Source: Cypionkella sp. (GTDB lineage Bacteria > Pseudomonadota > Alphaproteobacteria > Rhodobacterales > Rhodobacteraceae). Taken from it: 64,000 nt of DNA. Location of the stretch: assembly GCF_030652235.1 (NCBI RefSeq), contig NZ_JAUSBA010000023.1, positions 1 to 64,000 of the forward strand, written 5' to 3'. The position numbers and the translations under genes were made by a program. How positions within the stretch are numbered: the first letter of the stretch is position 1; the number at the start of each line of letters is the position of its first letter. Below, one piece after another: positions 31,622 to 40,108 of this stretch. The notes under the pieces are model-generated. The model saw only the letters and a list, made by a program, of their open reading frames with translations, made no database searches and was not told the DNA's origin.

Positions 31622-32250
31622 ACCCGCACCTCGACAATCGGCACATTTGGCACATCACCGGCCCGAAACGAGGCAACCGAGGTCTTGATCACATCGGCAT
31701 CAAACCGCGCCGGTACGTCAAACTCATAGCCCGCCGTGATCAATGCGCCGATATCGGGCGGGGTGGCAAAGCTGACGATCCCCGTGGTTGCATCAACGCT
31801 GAACTCCAGCCCCTCCACCTTCGGATCATTGGCAATCGCCACAATCACCGTGCCCGCCACGGGTTTGGCGATGGGCCGCACATAACTGGCCGTCCCCGAA
31901 CGATAGGTCTTTTTCAGCGCAAACGTCAGCGTCACACCATCACCTATCCCGATCTGCTGATCGGTTTCAGCAATCACCGCATTGGCACCACAGGATTTAT
32001 AATCCGACCAGTCCTTCCAACGAAATGCATGCAACCTTGCGCGGCGGGCCTCAAAGAACGCCAAAAGCGCGTCCACATCGTCGAAACTGCGCAATCCAAA
32101 CCCCGCATCATACCGCCGCCGAGAATGCTCCCATGGCGTGTTACGCTCCTCAAAGCCGTTCGCAAGCGTGACAATCTCAGTCAACCGCTCTGGCCCGCCT
32201 TGCGAGCCGAAACTGACACTCGCTGGAAATCTGATGTCGTGAAAAGCCAT
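31618..32250 (-). CDS. GTA distal tail protein (g12), DUF2460
   Basis: This 210-aa protein of the DUF2460 family begins MAFHDIRFPASVSFGSQGG and contains the conserved RRRYDAGFGLRSFDDVDALLAFFEARRARLHAFRWKD region, typical of phage distal tail proteins that join tail tube and hub. It is the genomic equivalent of RcGTA g12. The four-base overlap with g13 and short gap to g11 place it inside the tail operon. Confidence 0.93.
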   Translation of the reverse strand: MAFHDIRFPASVSFGSQGGPERLTEIVTLANGFEERNTPWEHSRRRYDAGFGLRSFDDVDALLAFFEARRARLHAFRWKDWSDYKSCGANAVIAETDQQIGIGDGVTLTFALKKTYRSGTASYVRPIAKPVAGTVIVAIANDPKVEGLEFSVDATTGIVSFATPPDIGALITAGYEFDVPARFDADVIKTSVASFRAGDVPNVPIVEVRV

Positions 32251-32259
32251 ATTCTACCC

Positions 32260-32910
32260 TCACCGATTGCGTTGGCCGCGCGACAGCATCCGCTGCGCCT
32301 GCGCGGCAATTTGGGCCTGACTGCGTTGAAAGCCCTGCACATCGGGCGTGGTGATGTTCATCACCACCGTCACCGCACGCGCGCCCAAGGTCTGCACCCC
32401 CAGCCGCCCATCGGCACCCCTCGCCAGCGGCATGATCGCCTCTGGCCCGGCCTCGCCCATCAGCCCTTGCCCGAAGCGCATCGCAAACGGCGTCGCCTGC
32501 GACACCACCCCGCCCTTGGCAAACGGCATCACCCGGCCTTGGGCGAAACTGCTACCCGTTTCAAACGGCATCATCCCACCCAACAATCCGCTCAGACCCG
32601 AGGCTATCGCCCCGCCCAAAGCGTTCTGCACCGGCTTCATCGCGATGCCGTAAACCGTATCGGCCAAAGATTTCGCCACCGTTTTCAGTGCGTCCGACAG
32701 CTTGGCCCCGTCAAACACCAACCCGTCAAAGGCGCGTCGCAACCCGCCGCCGATGCCGCTCGACAGCACATTCACCTCACGCCCGGTGAACATCATGGTT
32801 TCTCGCATGCGCGACAACTCGCCCTCAAACGTGCCGACCATGCCCGTGGTGCCTGACAGCGTGGCTTCAAGCGCCGCTATCTGGTCTTGCAACTCCTCTA
32901 CCGTCGCCAT
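32260..32910 (-). CDS. GTA tape measure protein (g11)
   Basis: This 216-aa tail length protein starts with a predicted coiled coil (VEELQDQIAALEATLSG, residues 3-40). A Gly/Ala-rich hydrophobic middle follows (LSSGIGGGLRRAFDGLVFDGAKLSDALKTVAKSLADT). The C-terminal part has GQGLMGEAGPEAIMPLARG, a motif seen at the end of many tape measure proteins. It is short for a tape measure, matching the short tail of GTA. Its start overlaps the end of the preceding tail assembly gene by 44 bases. Confidence 0.9.
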   Translation of the reverse strand: MATVEELQDQIAALEATLSGTTGMVGTFEGELSRMRETMMFTGREVNVLSSGIGGGLRRAFDGLVFDGAKLSDALKTVAKSLADTVYGIAMKPVQNALGGAIASGLSGLLGGMMPFETGSSFAQGRVMPFAKGGVVSQATPFAMRFGQGLMGEAGPEAIMPLARGADGRLGVQTLGARAVTVVMNITTPDVQGFQRSQAQIAAQAQRMLSRGQRNR

Positions 32911-33121
32911 CGCCCGCCCCTTTTGTGAAATCCGGATAGGCGGCGGCCAATTCTTCCAGCCGCGCCCGCGTCAGGGGCGGCAAAGCAGCCTCCGCCCCCA
33001 GCATGATCCTCAACTCGATCGGCGACAGCACCCAGAACTGGGCCGGGGTCAGCCGCAACGCGCCCATCCCGGCCCGCATCAGCCCTGGCCAATCCATCCC
33101 ATTCGTCGGCGCGATCTTCAT
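32867..33121 (-). CDS. GTA tail assembly chaperone, DUF2376/TAC_6 type
   Basis: The product is 84 aa with DWPGLMRAGMGALRLTPAQFWVLSPIELRIML and LTRARLEELAAAYPDF, the pattern of the small rcc01693-like phage tail assembly chaperones. These lie between the tail tube and tape measure genes and, with the preceding chaperone, coat the tape measure during assembly. The ATG overlaps the g10 stop as ATGA (33118-33121). An internal ATG nine codons on is an alternative start. Confidence 0.85.
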   Translation of the reverse strand: MKIAPTNGMDWPGLMRAGMGALRLTPAQFWVLSPIELRIMLGAEAALPPLTRARLEELAAAYPDFTKGAGDGDGRGVARPDSGA

Positions 33122-33441
33122 GCCTCGCCCGGCAAAGCAAACGCCCGCGCCAACAACTCCGCCGCAGCCCGAGCCGCCTCGACCGGGCCACCGCCAATTT
33201 CCACCGTGCGCAGATGTTCAGCCGTGCCCTGCCAACCGCCGCCGCGCAGCCCCGCCACGATCAGCGCCAGCACGTCACGGGTGGAGACTTTGCCAGACTC
33301 GAACCGCTCAACCATCTCAATCAGCGATCCGGCCTGCAACGCGCCCTCCAACTCGGCCAAAGCGCCCAAAGTAAGCTTGGCCACATGCGCCACGCCATCC
33401 AGCACAATCGCCACTTCGCCCGCAAAAGCGTTCGCCATCAC
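33118..33441 (-). CDS. GTA g10 protein, tail assembly chaperone-like
   Basis: The 107-aa protein has FAGEVAIVLDGVAHVAKLTLGALAELEGALQAGSL and VLALIVAGLRGGGW, the pattern of the GTA-gp10/TAC_11 family that precedes the DUF2376 gene. It probably works with that gene in tail assembly, analogous to the G/GT pair of lambda. Here the two are separate overlapping genes rather than a frameshift product. Start overlaps the g9 stop by four bases. Confidence 0.88.
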   Translation of the reverse strand: MMANAFAGEVAIVLDGVAHVAKLTLGALAELEGALQAGSLIEMVERFESGKVSTRDVLALIVAGLRGGGWQGTAEHLRTVEIGGGPVEAARAAAELLARAFALPGEA

Positions 33442-33851
33442 AGCGCCGTAAAGGTCAAAGCCCCGGCCGAGGCAAGCGTCATCTCGTAGGTCGCCTCACC
33501 GTTGTGACTGCCGGCATATTCAATCGCGGTGATCTGGAACGGCCCTTCGACCACGCCAAAACTGGGGATTACCACCTGAAACCGCGGCATCTCGGCATCA
33601 AAGAAAATCTGCCTTGCCCGCGCATCGGTGGTCGCATCGCGGAACACGCCGGACCCCGAGATCGAGGCCGTCTTCACCCCCGCGCCAGCCAGCAATTCGC
33701 GCCAGCCGCCCACGCTTTCCAAAGACGTCACATCAACGGTTTCCGCGTTGAAACTGATCCGCGTCGCCCGCAAGCCCGCCACCGTCACAAAGGTGCCGTC
33801 GCCCACCATATCGACCTTGATCAGCAGGTCTTTGCCGTTCTGCACTGCCAT
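33438..33851 (-). CDS. GTA major tail tube protein (g9)
   Basis: This 137-aa phage major tail protein of the TP901-1 type begins MAVQNGKDLLIKVDMVGDGTFVTVAGLR and contains the conserved VDVTSLESVGGWRELLAGAGVKTASISGSGVF core and the late TYEMTLASAG. It polymerises into the tail tube. A spacing of 36 bp from g8 with purine-rich sequence before ATG suggests its own strong ribosome binding site, fitting its high copy number. Confidence 0.93.
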   Translation of the reverse strand: MAVQNGKDLLIKVDMVGDGTFVTVAGLRATRISFNAETVDVTSLESVGGWRELLAGAGVKTASISGSGVFRDATTDARARQIFFDAEMPRFQVVIPSFGVVEGPFQITAIEYAGSHNGEATYEMTLASAGALTFTAL

Positions 33852-33887
33852 ACCCGACTCCTATTGCCGCCCCGAAAGGCCAAAATG

Positions 33888-34286
33888 TCAAAGCTCGATC
33901 CGCGCCCGGAACGTCATGTCAATCCGCCGCGTATCGCCCGCCTCCAACCGCCGCGCCGCTGCCCGCAGGAAGCTGATCGACACCAACCGCCCCGTGGTCA
34001 GCGTCAACGCGGCCCCCACCAGCGCAGCCGACACCGCCCCCGCCACCTGTTTCGCAGTCAAAAACCCGCTGGCGTCACTAATCACCGCAATCTCAAAGCG
34101 ATGCTCGGCCCCGCCGCCTGATGTGTCAGATTGATCCAAAACCTGTTCTGGCCCGATCAGCACAAACGTTCCGGGCACCGTCCCCGCAGGCATTGCATCA
34201 ACGATGCTGACGTCGCCTAACCCCGCAAACCCCGTCAACCGCGCATATATCGCCGACTGCAACGCTGCCGCAGCCTGATAGCTCAT
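33888..34286 (-). CDS. GTA tail terminator (g8), DUF3168
   Basis: This 132-aa DUF3168 protein runs from AAALQSAIYARLTGFAGL at the N-terminus through VFLIGPEQVLDQSDTSGGGAEHRFEIAVISDASG-type sequence to TGRLVSISFLRAAARRLEAGDTRRIDMTFRARIEL. Family members cap the tail at the head-proximal end. It overlaps g7 by four bases. Confidence 0.9.
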   Translation of the reverse strand: MSYQAAAALQSAIYARLTGFAGLGDVSIVDAMPAGTVPGTFVLIGPEQVLDQSDTSGGGAEHRFEIAVISDASGFLTAKQVAGAVSAALVGAALTLTTGRLVSISFLRAAARRLEAGDTRRIDMTFRARIEL

Positions 34287-34621
34287 GTCGGAACCTCCTC
34301 TCGCGCGAAACAGGTCAGATAGCGTGCGTCCTGATCATGCTCGGTCACCGCCAGAATGGTGAACACGCGCGCGCCATCGCGCAGCCGATGCTCTGGCTTT
34401 GGCCGCCGCACAGCCCCAACAGCCGCCCCCCGCACGGTAATCTTGTAGGGCACTGAGGCCAAAACCACCTCGACCCCCGCCATCTCACGCCCCGCCCCCG
34501 GCGAAACCTCACCCCACAATGTCCCCAAAACCGCCCAAGCTCGCGCAAACCCGCCCGCGCCGTCGGCGACATTCTGCGGCGCTTCCAGCACCAGCTTGCG
34601 CGACAGCCGCACCCCGTTCAT
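34283..34621 (-). CDS. GTA head-tail stopper (g7)
   Basis: The 112-aa product resembles phage head-tail joining proteins (SPP1 gp16/HK97 gp7 type). It shows KLVLEAPQNVADGAGGFARAW early, LWGEVSPGAGREMAGVEV in the middle and KPEHRLRDGARVFTILAVTEHDQDARYLTCFAREE at the end, the usual stopper pattern. It lies between the adaptor and terminator genes, with four-base overlaps on both sides. Confidence 0.9.
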   Translation of the reverse strand: MNGVRLSRKLVLEAPQNVADGAGGFARAWAVLGTLWGEVSPGAGREMAGVEVVLASVPYKITVRGAAVGAVRRPKPEHRLRDGARVFTILAVTEHDQDARYLTCFAREEVPT

Positions 34622-35217
34622 GCCGCCCCCCCGCCCAAAACCCGCACCGTGCGCCAGCGTTCAATCAACGCCTGCACCACCAGCGGCAGACCCGCCACGC
34701 GTTGCCCCAGATCATGTCGGTTCTCGTAAAACTCCGACGCCAGCAGCAGCACCGCCTGCGCCAGATCAACCGGAACCTGCGCCCAAGCCGCCCCAAACCC
34801 TGCGTCAAACACCAGCTCAACCCGCCCATCCGTCGGCACATTCGGCAACAACACCCCGGCCGCGATCAACTTTGGGCGATGCATGTCCTGCACCAAGCGG
34901 TAGCGATCCGCACTGACCACCGTGCCGACCGCATCCACATCCACCAACGTCACCGAAATCAGCGCGCTGACCGGAGCCACCGGCAAAGCCTGCTCGCCCC
35001 GCGCCCGCCAATCTTCCAGCGCCAACTTAAACCGCCGCGCCAAAAGTACCTTACCGATCCGCCCCTCAATCATCGCCATCGCGGCGCGCAGATAGCCCTC
35101 GATCAACCCATCCTGCATCCCATCATCGGCAAATCCCGACCCCAACCGCAGATGATCCTTCAGCGCCTGCACTGGCAACGAACCCGCCGCAACACTGGTG
35201 ATTTCCGTCAACATCAT
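34618..35217 (-). CDS. GTA head-tail adaptor (g6)
   Basis: This 199-aa connector protein has LPVQALKDHLRLGSGFADDGMQDGLIEGYLRAAMAMIEGRIGKVL (residues about 13-57), the helix pair of HK97 gp6-like adaptors that attach below the portal. ATG codons at 35215-35217 and 35212-35214 are both possible. The open frame extends upstream to 35367 but that part overlaps an inverted repeat and is not conserved. Length fits the R. capsulatus counterpart. A 157-bp gap to the capsid gene is the longest gap within the structural cluster. Confidence 0.88.
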   Translation of the reverse strand: MMLTEITSVAAGSLPVQALKDHLRLGSGFADDGMQDGLIEGYLRAAMAMIEGRIGKVLLARRFKLALEDWRARGEQALPVAPVSALISVTLVDVDAVGTVVSADRYRLVQDMHRPKLIAAGVLLPNVPTDGRVELVFDAGFGAAWAQVPVDLAQAVLLLASEFYENRHDLGQRVAGLPLVVQALIERWRTVRVLGGGAA

Positions 35218-35263
35218 CGCCCTAATCCCTTCCCAAATGCCCCAACCCACGCCCCGCGCGGCT

Positions 35264-35335
35264 ATGGACGCGCACCCCGCACCGCACGAACGGAGGGGAA
35301 CAGCCAGACGGCGCGGCCCATCGGCGCGCGTCCAT
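35264..35335 (-). repeat. Long-range inverted repeat between capsid (g5) and adaptor (g6) genes
   Basis: ATGGACGCGC (35264-35273) and GCGCGTCCAT (35326-35335) are perfect 10-bp arms that extend by GC/GC past a T-T mismatch. They enclose a 52-base GC-rich segment that can fold further. The structure sits in the only large gap of the GTA structural genes and has no T-tract. It could attenuate or stabilise RNA downstream of the capsid gene. Confidence 0.5.
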
Positions 35336-35374
35336 TGCCCGGCCCCCATCGGAAGCCGGGCAGTCATAGCGGCG

Positions 35375-36598
35375 TCAGGACACCGCGATCTTCAGCAGTT
35401 TGATCGCCGCAAAATCCGTGACATCGCCGCCGACACGCTTGCTGGCATAAAACAGCACGTTGGGTTTGGCCGAGAACGGGTCGCGCAGAATCCGCAGATC
35501 GGGACGTTCGGCAATCGTGTACGCCGATTTGAAATCGCCAAACGCTATCGCATAGGCGTTGGCGGCAATATCCGGCATATCCTCGCAGATCAGCACCGGA
35601 TAACCCATCAGCCGCGACGGATCGGCAGCCGCCAGACCGTCCGACCACATAAAGCGACCATCGGCATCCTTCATCTTGCGCACAGCTCCGGCGGTTTTCG
35701 AATTCATGATGAAACTCGCATTGGCGCGGTAATCCGCCGTCAGCGCATAAACCAGACTGATGATGCAATCGACCGCGTTGGTCGTGGCAAAATCCGCCGC
35801 AGCTCCGGTCGGGATGTAGCCCAGATTGCCCCAGGCCCAGGACGCATTCGCCACCTTGGTCGGCAGCAAAATCCCCTTCGGCTGATCGACGCCGGTGCCG
35901 TTGATAAAGGCCGAAGCCTCGGCCCGGATAAACCGCGTGGCGATTTTGCCCGCCAGCCAACCCTCAACGTCAAACGCACTATCATCCAGCAAGCGCTGGC
36001 TGGCCTTCGGCATCGCCGACAGTTCATGCAGCTTGATCGAAATCCGCTCAATGGTCGGCGTCGCGGTTTCCGAAGTTGCCGCCGCTTCCGTGGCCCAACC
36101 CGAACCGACTTCCGAACGGTCAATCAACACGTCAAACGAGGTCGCATCAATCTGCACCACATTGGCAATCGCCCGCAGGCTAGAGGTCGACACCAGCATC
36201 GAGCGGATAGAATCCGCCGTTTGCGGGTCCACCAGATAGCCGCCATCAGCGGCCACCGCCGAAGACATCGCCTTGCCTTCCAGCACAAGGCCGCGCAATC
36301 CGTCATCATCGCCCGAACGCAGATAGGCGCCAAACGCCTTCTTATGCGGCACGTCCATCTCGGCAGAGGCCGACAAAGCGGGGCGGGCGTAGGTCATCTG
36401 TTTGCGATCCAGCATGGTCAATCTTTCGTCCTGTTGTTGAAGTGTTTGTTTCACATTGACCTGAAAGCCATTGAAGGCATTCAAAAATCCAGCCATAGCG
36501 GTTTTCACGTCCGCACCCGGATAAGTGGCCACGTCTTGGGCCATCGCAGTCTGGGCAGCGGGCATAGCCCCTCTGGCCCGAGCCTTCGTCTCGGTCAT
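35375..36598 (-). CDS. GTA major capsid protein (g5), HK97 fold
   Basis: This 407-aa HK97-type capsid protein has an N-terminal Ala/Gln-rich and coiled-coil delta region (residues 1-90, with NVKQTLQQQDERLTMLDRKQ) that is removed by the g4 protease in related particles. The mature fold follows: LRSGDDDGLRGLVLEGKAMS, GGYLVDPQTADSIRSML near 140, DVEGWLAGKIATRFIRAE and the C-terminal GDFKSAYTIAERP and FYASKRVGGDV. Upstream Shine-Dalgarno is CGGGGAAACCGAG. The g5 protein is the most abundant GTA product. Confidence 0.95.
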   Translation of the reverse strand: MTETKARARGAMPAAQTAMAQDVATYPGADVKTAMAGFLNAFNGFQVNVKQTLQQQDERLTMLDRKQMTYARPALSASAEMDVPHKKAFGAYLRSGDDDGLRGLVLEGKAMSSAVAADGGYLVDPQTADSIRSMLVSTSSLRAIANVVQIDATSFDVLIDRSEVGSGWATEAAATSETATPTIERISIKLHELSAMPKASQRLLDDSAFDVEGWLAGKIATRFIRAEASAFINGTGVDQPKGILLPTKVANASWAWGNLGYIPTGAAADFATTNAVDCIISLVYALTADYRANASFIMNSKTAGAVRKMKDADGRFMWSDGLAAADPSRLMGYPVLICEDMPDIAANAYAIAFGDFKSAYTIAERPDLRILRDPFSAKPNVLFYASKRVGGDVTDFAAIKLLKIAVS

Positions 36599-36641
36599 CT
36601 CGGTTTCCCCGTGTTTGGTCGCAGAAGTTGTTGAAAAGCCG

Positions 36642-37205
36642 CTAAATGCGCGCGCTTAGGGATTGGCGTGCTTCGTCGAAAAGCTGCACCATGCTGCGCC
36701 AGGTATCGCCGTCAGGGTTTTCGCCCTTTGCCGAAACCCGTGCCTCGGGAAGCATCGGAAAGGTCACAAGCGACACTTCCCAAAGCTCCAGCTCGGACAA
36801 AAGGCGCTGCCCTTTGCCATCGCGTTCGGCTCTGACGGTGCGGTAGCCAATCGACAAGCCGTCAATCGCCCCCGCCGCCAGCAGGGCCACCGCCTCGCGG
36901 CCCTTGTCCACTTCCGGCAGGATGCGGCCCTTGACCCACAGGCCAACGGCATCCTCGCGCACCTCGTCCCAGACCCCAATCGGCTGCGTCGGGTCGTGCT
37001 GCCACAGCATTTTCACCGCACGACCCTGCGTGGTCAGCCGCGATAGGCTGGCGGCATATGCCCCCTTTTGCACCACATCGCCGCCCTGATCGCGTTTGCC
37101 AAACAGGCTGGCGTAACCCTCCACCCGGCTGCCATCTGTCACCACCAGCCGCGCTTCGGGCTGCTGAAACTTGCACTCCGGCGCGCCCTGCATTTTCCAA
37201 TTCAT
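36642..37205 (-). CDS. GTA prohead protease (g4)
   Basis: This 187-aa HK97-family serine protease has VEGYASLFGKRDQGGDVVQKGAYAASL near residue 30, the catalytic His in VKMLWQHDPTQPIG near 67 and the Ser in IDGLSIGYRTV near 116. It trims the capsid delta domain during maturation. ATG 37203-37205 follows AAAGGTAACGCG. An earlier ATG at 37218-37220 overlaps the preceding stop as ATGA and is a real alternative. Confidence 0.9.
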   Translation of the reverse strand: MNWKMQGAPECKFQQPEARLVVTDGSRVEGYASLFGKRDQGGDVVQKGAYAASLSRLTTQGRAVKMLWQHDPTQPIGVWDEVREDAVGLWVKGRILPEVDKGREAVALLAAGAIDGLSIGYRTVRAERDGKGQRLLSELELWEVSLVTFPMLPEARVSAKGENPDGDTWRSMVQLFDEARQSLSARI

Positions 37206-37216
37206 CGCGTTACCTT

Positions 37217-37465
37217 TCATCTGCTCGCCGCCTGCATCACCGCCTCGGCCATCTGGGCCAACAGAAACGCTGCTACTCCATAAACGCCGACCCAAATCCG
37301 CTTCTCCAGCCGCTCCAGCACCGCATCAATCTGGCCCAGCCGATAATCCAGCGCCGCCCAACGCTCTTCGGCCACGCGCTCATTCGCCTCGATCCGCGCG
37401 GCTGCGGCATCGAAACTGTCGTAAAGATAACGCGAGCCGTCAGACGGTTTGCGCGGCGGCGTCAT
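37217..37465 (-). CDS. GTA head formation protein (g3.5, rcc01685 family)
   Basis: The 82-aa protein has an N-terminal helical, charged region (RYLYDSFDAAAARIEANERVAEERWAALDYRLGQIDAVLERLEKRI) likely forming a coiled coil, and one C-terminal hydrophobic helix (VGVYGVAAFLLAQMAEAVM). Small genes of this type occur between portal and protease in rhodobacterial GTA clusters. Four-base overlaps join it to g3 and probably to g4. A holin-like role is conceivable from the membrane helix, but the family is named for head formation. Confidence 0.8.
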   Translation of the reverse strand: MTPPRKPSDGSRYLYDSFDAAAARIEANERVAEERWAALDYRLGQIDAVLERLEKRIWVGVYGVAAFLLAQMAEAVMQAASR

Positions 37466-38634
37466 TCGCCCTCCTGAATGCGCGGCAGGCCCAGCAAGAT
37501 GCGCTTTTCAACTTCGGTCAGGAAAGCCGCAGTCCCCACACGTGCCCAAAGCTGATCCCGCTCCACCGCCAGCGCCGGAATCTGATCCAGGTCAGGCCGC
37601 AGCTCCACCAATTCGCCTGTAAAGGTAGACAGCCAATGCGAAATCCCCGCCGTCACCCGCGCCACCAAGGGCAGCACGGTCAGCCTGTAAAACGCCCGGT
37701 TGGCTTCCTGATAGTTGGAATAGGTCGCATCCCCCGGTATCCCCATCAGCATCGGCGGCACGCCAAACGCCGTGGCAATCTCGCGCCCCGCCGCTTCCTT
37801 GGTCTGCTGGAACTCCATATCCGAAGGCGAGAACCCCATCGGCTTCCAATCCAAACCGCCCTCCAGCAACATCGGCCGCCCCGCATTGCGTGCACCCTGA
37901 TGATGCAGCTCCATCTCGCTGACCAACCGATCATACTGATCGTTAGACAGTTGCGCCTGCCCATCCGCACCCTTGTAAACAATCGCCCCCGAAGGCCGGG
38001 CCGCATTATCCAGCAGCGCCTTTGACCACGCACTCGCCGAAGTATGCACATCAATCGCCACAGCCGCCGCCTGCAACGGACTGAACCCATAATGGTCATC
38101 CGACGGATGAAACGTCTTGATATGGCAAATCGGCTGCACCTCTGGCGTCATCGCAAAGCGGTGCGTCCGCCCGCCCACCGAATAATCATAAGCCACCGGC
38201 CAGCCATCCGCGCCGGGCACCAGTGACATCCGATCCGAGCGCAACACATGCAGCTCACCGGGAACCACGTCCGCCCCCGGCACTGCCTCGATATAGGCGT
38301 TCCCAGACAGCAGCAGATGGCCATAAACCGCCTCCAAAAACTCCGCCCGCCCCTGCGCACCATTCGGGCGCCGGATCAGATCCAGCACCGGATGGCTGTC
38401 ATAACGACGGGTTTCATCTTGCAACACCAACGGCATGGCGCTCGCCGCTTCCGAGATCAGCTTAACGGCGCGAAAGCCCATCGGATTGCCCTGAAATCCG
38501 GTCTTCGCCAGCGACACCAAATCCCGCGGGCTCCACGCCACCCGACCCGAGCCGCCCCAAGCCACCACCCGCCCGGTGACCGAGGCCTTGTTTTCCACCA
38601 CGGGGGGCGCGCGCTTTAGAAAATCGAACACCAT
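37462..38634 (-). CDS. GTA portal protein (g3)
   Basis: This 390-aa HK97-type phage portal protein contains GFRAVKLISEAASAMPLVL near residue 57, FLEAVYGHLLLSGNAYIEAV near 100 and a stretch of PQPICHIKTFHPSDDHYGFSPLQAAAVAID type near 165. FGVPPMLMGIPGDATYSNYQEANRAFYRLTVLPL lies near 290. It forms the dodecameric DNA entry ring in the head. It begins 130 bp after the terminase stop with GAGCTTTGACGC before ATG. Confidence 0.94.
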   Translation of the reverse strand: MVFDFLKRAPPVVENKASVTGRVVAWGGSGRVAWSPRDLVSLAKTGFQGNPMGFRAVKLISEAASAMPLVLQDETRRYDSHPVLDLIRRPNGAQGRAEFLEAVYGHLLLSGNAYIEAVPGADVVPGELHVLRSDRMSLVPGADGWPVAYDYSVGGRTHRFAMTPEVQPICHIKTFHPSDDHYGFSPLQAAAVAIDVHTSASAWSKALLDNAARPSGAIVYKGADGQAQLSNDQYDRLVSEMELHHQGARNAGRPMLLEGGLDWKPMGFSPSDMEFQQTKEAAGREIATAFGVPPMLMGIPGDATYSNYQEANRAFYRLTVLPLVARVTAGISHWLSTFTGELVELRPDLDQIPALAVERDQLWARVGTAAFLTEVEKRILLGLPRIQEGE

Positions 38635-38764
38635 GCGTCAAAGCTCCTATCTTCCCGACCTCAACCCGTCACGTCTAGGCCGCGCTTGTCTGAAGGCAGT
38701 TCTAAAACGGAAAGGTTTAAGCAACCCCAAGCCACCGCGCGCTCCTCCGCGCCGCACGCAACGC

Positions 38765-40108
38765 CTAAATCCCGCGCACCTGAGGCCGCCGATACGTCTC
38801 CGCTGGCTCCACGATCAAATCCGTCAGCGCCCAAACCAGCGCATCCACCCGGTCGGGCGAGCCCTTCCCGACATAGCCATGCCGCGTCATCTGCAACATC
38901 TGCGCCTCCAAAGCCGCCAGCCCGCGCACATGCGACACCCGGCCCTGCTCGTATAAAGCCGACACAGGCTCCGCCCGCGCCATCTTGCCCTTGCTCGCCC
39001 GCACCGCCCGATACGGCACCAGCGGGTCGATCTGCCGGATCACCCCCTCGACCAGATCGCCGCCCTGATTGACCTCGGCCACCAAGCGATCCGCGCCAAA
39101 CCGATCCATCGCCGCAATCGCGGCCCTTGCCCACTGGTCAGGCGAAGCCCCCTTGACCGAGCAATCCGCCAAAACCACCGCCCGCCAATTCTGCGTCGGC
39201 CCCTCGGTGATAGCCCCCACCACGACAATGCCACATTCATCCGACTTGCCATGCCCGGTCACTGGCGGGTCCACCGCCACCACAATGCGCTGCAAACGCG
39301 GCGGCTCAGAAATCCGCCCCGCCTCCAGCATCGCGGTCGTCCACAGCGCCCCCTCGGCATCCTCGATCAACAGCCCATCCAACTCCTGCGCGCCTTTGGT
39401 GGTCCCCGCATAGCGCGTCCGCACCTCCTGCAAGAACGAGGCTGCCAGATAGGCCCGGTTCGCCTCGGTCGGCGCATGGGTCATCACGGTTGAGGGGTTT
39501 TTCAGAATGTCCTTCAGCACGCCCACATTCTGCGGCGTCGTCGTCACCACCTGTCGCGGGTTTTCCCCCAGCCGCAGCCCAAACTGCAACTGATCCCAAG
39601 CCTGTTCCGCCTTTGGCCATTTCGCCAATTCATCCACCCAAGCCGCATCAAACTGCGGTCCGCGCAGACTGTCCGGCTCATGCGCCGAAAACACCTGCGC
39701 AAGCGCACCATTCGGCCAAACCAACTGCTTCTTGGTCGCCTGCCATTCCGGCCGCCGATCCGGTGGCGAGCAGGCCAAAATCCCGCTCTCGCCCTCAATC
39801 ATCACCGCTATCACCTGATCTACCGTCTCGCCCACCAGCGCCACGCGCCGCGAACGCCCCGCATCCATCGGCCCTGCCCCCTCCACTTCCGATCGCACCC
39901 ATTCTGACCCGGCGCGGGTCTTCCCCGCCCCGCGCCCGCCCATGATCACCCAGGTTTTCCACGCCCCCGCAGGCGGCAACTGATGCGGCAGTGACCAGAA
40001 TTCGAACATCCAAGGCAGCGCCAGCAGCGCGTTCTCGCTCAGGCCGTCAAGGAAATCGTCAACCTGCGCTTGCGTCGCGGAGGCAAGCCAATCGGCGGCC
40101 GATCTCAT
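38765..40108 (-). CDS. GTA large terminase (g2)
   Basis: This 447-aa packaging motor has a Walker A motif [14 protein letters not shown] near residue 48, Walker B FDAAWVDELAKW near 140 and coupling region VTTTPQNVGVLKDIL. The RNase-H-like nuclease domain carries Asp in VAVDPPVTGHGKSDECG near 265 and in PDRVDALVWALTDL near 420. It cuts and pumps host DNA into GTA heads. The start at ATG 40106-40108 (MRSAADWL) matches the family and overlaps the end of g1 by 50 bases. An upstream in-frame extension to 40258 lies inside g1 and is not used. Confidence 0.94.
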   Translation of the reverse strand: MRSAADWLASATQAQVDDFLDGLSENALLALPWMFEFWSLPHQLPPAGAWKTWVIMGGRGAGKTRAGSEWVRSEVEGAGPMDAGRSRRVALVGETVDQVIAVMIEGESGILACSPPDRRPEWQATKKQLVWPNGALAQVFSAHEPDSLRGPQFDAAWVDELAKWPKAEQAWDQLQFGLRLGENPRQVVTTTPQNVGVLKDILKNPSTVMTHAPTEANRAYLAASFLQEVRTRYAGTTKGAQELDGLLIEDAEGALWTTAMLEAGRISEPPRLQRIVVAVDPPVTGHGKSDECGIVVVGAITEGPTQNWRAVVLADCSVKGASPDQWARAAIAAMDRFGADRLVAEVNQGGDLVEGVIRQIDPLVPYRAVRASKGKMARAEPVSALYEQGRVSHVRGLAALEAQMLQMTRHGYVGKGSPDRVDALVWALTDLIVEPAETYRRPQVRGI

